64,000 nucleotides of DNA from Stenopsyche tienmushanensis (Eukaryota; Arthropoda; Insecta; Trichoptera; Stenopsychidae): NCBI GenBank assembly GCA_008973525.1, contig WACJ01000529.1, positions 1,736,001-1,800,000 on the forward strand, given 5' to 3'. A model generated the notes under the pieces. That model saw nothing but the letters and a program-made list of their open reading frames with translations. It made no database searches and was not told where the DNA came from. Below, piece after piece: positions 58,284-64,000 of the stretch (its first letter is position 1; each line of letters begins with the position of its first letter). The position numbers and the translations under genes were made by a program.

Positions 58284-61200
58284 AATCTGCCCAAATCATG
58301 ATTTTAGCCACGGTGATCATCGAAGTTCGCATTTTGTTAATATTATTGAATCATAAAATATAATTTAGGAATATTAAAAAGGACACGAATTGATGATAAT
58401 TTGATTGGCATGAAGCGATTTTTCTCAATTATTTTAAAACATTTCTCCATTTGCCAAAACATTTGCTGGTGTGAGCCCAAATTAAAATAATATTAACAAA
58501 ATCTACCTCTGATTTACTACGCTAATTTTTCCTTTATAATTCAGCTGCTCTCGCATAATTTTCCAGTGTTATTTACGCACACAAAACTATCTAAATAAGT
58601 AGAAAATTTTGACAAATTTTATAAGAATACATTTGATTTATGCGGAATAATTTTCAGCTAGCATTCGGTGCTGAGGCGTATTTAAATAAAAATCTTTTCA
58701 TACATTTATGCGAAGCCTGCTCGTTCAGCTTACAAAACGCTTAATACACCCGGACAAATTCGAGGCTAAATCTAATCTAAAATTCGAAACAAAGGATTGT
58801 TTTACAGCCGTAAGGTTTAAAAGGATTTAAAGACAATAATGTAAGATGTATTTACTCGAAATCAGATTACAGGAGATTAACAAATGAATAGTAGTAAAAT
58901 ACGAAAACCGCGTATTCGAACAAGTTAAATTATTCATCTTCTTACTTTGTAGGGACTGCGAATTTATAATTCAGTGAAGAATAAATTATCCATTACGTTT
59001 TCCGAAGACACGTCGAAACCGTCGAAGGTCACAGCTATGAATTCCAAATCCAAATTGTCAGTTATCCGGTTAACCGAAAGCTTGATAACCGAAATTATAC
59101 GGAAGTGAAATAGTCGATGGAAACGTAATTCGGTCGAAGTATATAGAACCACATAAATCATAAATGAAGCACCACCTAATGAGATATTCGATACCGTCGG
59201 TAACAAACACCATTAGATATTTCATCGAAGAAAATACTAATAACAATGAATTCAATCGATTATGAACAATACATTATTTAAATCCTAATAATAAAAAGTA
59301 TGTATCTAAGATGTAACACCTAACAAAGACTGTATTTTCATACGTACATTTTGAAAAATGGCAAATTCTTCCAAATACTTGCTTAAATCAACGATTATTT
59401 ATGAGAAATACATGCCTACGATAATTTCTGGGCGATAAAGTCTTACATATTTATATAAAAATGTATTCTAAAACTTTATAAAGTATATTACAACAGTTGA
59501 GAGTTTACATTAATCACAATCATGATAGGTGTAATTACCAATTTCTGAAAAGGCAATCAAGATCAATATCGCGATTGTTTTTCTATCGTTACCTTAACTT
59601 GTATACAATCTAAATACAAAATTAAATTTCTTATAAAAAATAAAGCTCTTCTAGTTAAATTATGAATGTTGGTAGGCTGTATAGGTTTTTCGCAAAGGTT
59701 TTTTTGACCTTGCTTTATAGTTATGGTTGGAATTGCTCTAAAATATAATGTGAAAATATTGTTATTAACCAAAAGCAATTTAAATAAATTTAGAACGTAA
59801 GAAAACGATATATTATAATTTACAGAGGTATAATAAATTTAATATATGGAAAAGCTGCGTATAATACCTATGTAAATAAATTTGAATCAATATATAATGG
59901 CACTAGTTAATGCATGATCCTTATTTTTCCAAACATATACATTATCAAGCGTAAAGGATCTTCAAAATAGACTTTTCAATCAGTAAAGGACGGTAATGTG
60001 ATAATTTCTCATTAACATTCACATATGATGATATTTGTTCACATATTGTTAAGCAACTTCAAAATAATCAACTCAATAAATCTACTAATGATAATCTCAC
60101 TCTGTATGTTTTAATCTCTTATAATATCAATAACCATGACAAAATTCCAAAACTTAATTTTTTCTTCGAAATTGATTGATAAAAATAACAGAGAGTGGAT
60201 AATAAAAATATTATAGACGGATTATTGGAAGAACTCAAGCGAATTGATTGAAATTAAGGCGAATTTGTCTAATAAGATTTAGACCCTTACTTATAGGATT
60301 AAAACGAAATATTATTAAACGAGTATGAAAAATATATATATGGAAGATAGACTTCGTTTCCACCATAATACGTGTGCATTAGATCAACTAAGTGGTATTC
60401 TATGTTGACCTGGATTAATGGTTACTATAAATATAGAGTATAGCTCACGGACTACCAATCATAGAAACAACACCGATAAGCGCAATTTAGCTAATTTGAT
60501 TTCGGTCGTTTAGGATTTAATTTGCAATTTTAATATAAATTTTTCCATACTGTTCTAGTGTTCATTTAAAAAACGATTTAACAATACAATACTAAAAAAT
60601 AATGCATTTACAGTGCCATTCGGGACATCACATCTTCCATGATATGAAAATCTTTATAATGCAAAGTAAAAATTACAATATGTATTCAACAAAGCCCTTT
60701 TTTCATTTTTGATAGAGCTCCCGCTGACAATGAGATAGAAAACGTGATAAGAAAATTTAATTCCGCTTTGTGTACAATGAGTTACAACCCTTGGAAAAAG
60801 GGTGCTGTATCCGTGAAATGCATACTAAAACCTGCTATGGCCAAATGAGCTTTATAATTGAACGATATTCTAATGAGATTTGGTAATCAATTAATTGAGA
60901 GCTGGATTCATTTATTGATTTACTCTTATGGAATAATTAATTGTTTTGGGTAAAATAAGAAATATACTGAATACATAAAATAATTTATACTATACCAGAG
61001 TTAAAAATCTTATATCATGAGATTGATATAAATTTGTATATAAACAAAATTAATTAATAAAATGCTATATTTATATATTATATAATGTAATTTTTAAGAT
61101 TTACAGAGTGTAACAAATATTAAGCTATATTGCAATATATAGATAATAAATTGATATCGATTTCAGCTATATAGTAAAACACTCTAATAAGTCAATTAAT

Positions 61201-62450
61201 TACTAAGTATCGATTATGCATGACCATGGCGCTAGATTTAACAATAAGAAGAACCTGTTGCCTTGTGGATTTGGTTAGACAGCAATGTCGGAAATATATC
61301 TCTTCCCCTTGTTCCTTTCACGTCAAGAATCACTACTAGTTTTTCCATGTTATTCTCTATTTTATGCCACGCGATCGAAAAACTGTATGGAAGAGCAAAT
61401 TTTTTCAATGCCATACGTCAAAATTACCAATCTTTTTTCTATAAGATGCTATTATTATCCATACATCCATAACTTATGTATCTGCGTATGTTGTAATTTT
61501 TTCCCCACTAAAACATCGAAATTTTGTGCAAATGCAGATATTGAAAAAAATTGTTACCATATTAAAAAATATGGAATATTGAAACTATTAATTTATTCGA
61601 TCATCCTGGTTAACTTTGATTTTCTGGTTCCAATAAATCAAATACTGAGATTATAAATAAAGTGAGAAAGGGCTAAAAAGCCTTATCATAAGCATGTGTG
61701 AAAAACAATGGGAGATCATCACTTACCTACGTATGATAACAAATATTATACCTTAAGATTAATTATACGAATTGCAAATATAAAAGCTGATTAGCAGCAC
61801 AATGAAAGAATAATATTATTCAGATGCAATTAAGCATCCTTAATATTCGACGAATTTGCTCGATTGGATTGAGCAAACATTATTGTAATTTATCGATGGT
61901 TGATAAACAAATTCGCATGATTAATTTTGAAAATCTTCTATTGCCAGAGTTGCTATATAAAATTGACATTTAAGGGACGGTTTTATTGACATACCGATGA
62001 ATATGTTTACAATAACATTGTCGCTAAGTGGAATTCGATCTTGAAATAATTGATTGAATTTCATCTTTTAATAATGAGCAACACGTGCAGGGTAGGTGAG
62101 TTATTATTAAATATCTAATTAATTATTTACAATTTACGACTTCTTCCTCGAGCACGAGTATATCAAAATTGTTATTGTATAACCGGTGTAAACAACTGTT
62201 TTTGTTTCTCGTACAGCCTATGAGCAATTTTTCTTATGCATAACATAATGAGTATGTCAAGGTGTAAATAACATTTTTTCGTAAAATTATATGAAAGCGT
62301 ATTTTTATACTATTTAGATTCATTTTCAAAAAATTTCACCAAAATTTATATTGGTGAATATTCATTTTGGTTATTGAAAGATATTCAAATCCATATAAAA
62401 TTTATTTTTATTTAGACTTATTCTAAGAACTGATCCAAATCTCATTTATT
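58284..62450. other. Mostly AT-rich non-coding DNA
   Basis: Short frames (80 codons minus at 58964-59206; 123 codons plus at 61285-61656, K/Y/I/F-rich) carry no recognisable domains. CGGTTAACCG at about 59066 is a small palindrome of Grainyhead-like type. A minus-strand TACGTAG/GTAAGT junction at 61727 lacks a good pyrimidine tract. AGAAAGGGCTAA at about 61664-61675 is a faint piggyBac-type end. No gene. Confidence 0.55.
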
Positions 62451-63250
62451 GTTAAGTTCTTAGAACAACGATCTTTCACGTGGGCGCCGTATCGAAAAAC
62501 TTATTTCGGCAGGATTAGGGTGTTGTTTCCGGATTCTAGGGTATACGTATTACCATTCTAGGAGCTGTGTTTCAATTAAGGTATTGAGGTTGTTAATCCT
62601 CGGAGTAGGTAAAATTTAATGAAATGATAATTTCACAACAACTCAGTCGATTGTGGTAGAACCGTAGCGTTCCATTCGCTCACTACGTAGACAATCTACT
62701 GAATTAAGCAAACAGTTTTCCTGTTACCGATGTTATTATATTACCGCGAGATTATGGAGGTTGGCGTGTTTCTCTATTTATGTTCTTATTGCCTAAAATC
62801 AAAATATTATCGCAGCTATTCCATCACATAAAACACTCAAGATTCATAGATATGATTTTTAGCTATTCCCATAAAACACTACATTAAAAAATCGCTGTGA
62901 TTAAGATCTCGCTTTGAGATGGCAGGCGTTTCAATTAGGGTGTAGTAGCTTAAACAGATCGTACATACACCTATCATAAATCATCCCCGTACGGCTAAAA
63001 TCCAACTCCGATATCGGGTAGAGATTTACAAACCCACCTGCCTCCGATGGATGTGCTGAAAACCGCCCACCGGTTAGATTTATTACCCGAAATAGGATAA
63101 ATAGCAGGAGGATTTGGAAGTAATGATATAACGGGAATGCCGATGGAGCTGAAGATAAACTATCCTTGTGATTAATTAACGACGATAAGATTGACGGTGC
63201 CTTTGTATGGCAGACCCCAAGGATAACGATCAATATCAGGATGCGAGATT
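62451..63250. other. G+C-richer blocks (62460-62760 and 62920-63240)
   Basis: Two contrasted islands separated by AT-rich sequence. The first has CACGTGGGCGCC near 62477. The second has CACCGGTTAG and TTGTGATTAATTAACG (homeodomain-like). The 100-codon minus-strand frame (62931-63233) has no domain I recognise. Candidate regulatory elements. Confidence 0.4.
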
Positions 63251-64000
63251 AACAATTAATTAGCCTACTGAACAATAAATGCACCCGAAGAATGCTATAG
63301 TTGTCATCTTTTCATTAAAACATCATAATGCTAAACGACCCTAGGGGTTGAAATCCTTATATAAAATTGACCTAGGTCAAATATTACACGCTATAAAATA
63401 GCATATATATTATATATACAAATGCCAAGGTTTATATTTTGGTGAAAACTTAGCAAGTAAATGAATGTTATAAAAAATGATATTAAATAATGTACTTTGA
63501 ACAATCAATTATTATATAAATATGTAAATTTTATCATTTTTATATATAAAATGTTGGCCAATATATCGTATCTGGTATAAAAAAAATATCCATACACGTG
63601 GAGTTGTGAGTGGATGTAACAAAGACTCCCTCAGGTCACATGGAAAACTCGAGTTCTTAGTGTTTTAAGCTAATATAGTTTTTAGAAAGGGTTATACATT
63701 TTCATATCTTCTGATTAGTTATATAAAGTAGTTATTATCTATTATTTAAATAAGAAAACATATTCAAATCCAAAGGTGAGCGACCAAATCATTAATGTAT
63801 TCCCCCCAATAAGGTGTTCCTGGAAGTTCCATTGTGTCGGTTATATTGTGGGAGTCTATTGATCGTTTCCCGCACACAATATTGAATTGCAATAATACGA
63901 AACATTAACTCGATATAAAGTTTAAATCGCAAATAGGGAACATCGCCACCAATTTATATATTTACGTGAAAGTTTTGTACACGTGTGGCCCCCTCACGTG
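63251..64000. other. AT-rich non-coding DNA with E-box-rich right edge
   Basis: Nothing supported to about 63820. The last 180 bases are richer and contain two CACGTG E-boxes (near 63979 and at 63995-64000). This may be the start of another island that continues outside the window. Confidence 0.45.

Noticed and set aside
61285..61656. 123-codon open frame
   Set aside because: Amino-acid content (Y, I, K, F, L, C) follows AT-rich base composition; no domain or splice signal.
61721..61745. Third recursive splice site on the minus strand (TACGTAG/GTAAGT)
   Set aside because: The donor is perfect but there is no pyrimidine tract before the AG.

Overview
This window reads as AT-rich, gene-poor DNA from a eukaryote, most likely an insect or another arthropod. 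The evidence is the A+T-rich composition, short microsatellites, no densely packed long reading frames, and remnants of eukaryotic transposon classes: MULE, Tigger/pogo, hAT, piggyBac-like TTAA elements, an LTR element with a tRNA-Leu-type primer site, a tRNA-derived SINE and a (GAT)n-tailed LINE-like 3' end. I cannot name the species. I find no complete protein gene, rRNA gene or intact tRNA gene. The longest open frames (142, 123, 122 aa) have no recognisable domains and are about what chance allows at this length and composition.

Layout. 1-400 is the decayed C-terminal end of a Mutator-like transposase, followed at 557-660 by the first copy of a dispersed repeat with the core CGAGACGATCGATC. 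Further copies lie at 14.4, 15.3 and 27.5 kb, with weaker ones at 16.4 and 53.95 kb. From 2.6 to 26 kb, AT-rich stretches alternate with richer 0.3-0.7 kb blocks, and a 36-bp near-perfect palindrome sits at 12390-12425. 26378-27310 is a nested transposon: a deleted Tigger-like element that keeps the tail of its transposase frame and carries a 270-bp MITE with perfect 21-bp ends. An LTR and primer-binding site on the minus strand follow at 27735-27878. The interval 28-42 kb is again alternating richer blocks and AT-rich DNA, with a LINE-type 3' tail at 38.9 kb (second copy at 58.2 kb). A SINE remnant lies at 42.05 kb, a TTAA-bounded MITE at 43.76 kb, a 5x12-bp minisatellite at 43.9 kb and an LTR-like block at 45.2-45.6 kb. 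A hAT transposon fossil occupies 50.15-51.08 kb and contains a second copy of the TTAA MITE end. The remainder to 64 kb is non-coding.

The most interesting single site is on the minus strand at 46776-46860. A pyrimidine tract and CAG acceptor are directly joined to a GTAAGC donor, followed 46 bp later by a second donor GTGAGT, with one open frame between them. This is the architecture of a recursive splice (ratchet) site or a micro-exon in a very long intron. If real, the window would lie inside a giant minus-strand intron rather than between genes. The richer blocks, some with CRE, Sox-like, POU-like and TAATCC-type motifs, would fit regulatory islands in such a desert. That is inference; only cross-species alignment and RNA data could establish it.

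Nothing in the window looks like a multi-gene operon or a defence, secretion or biosynthetic system.
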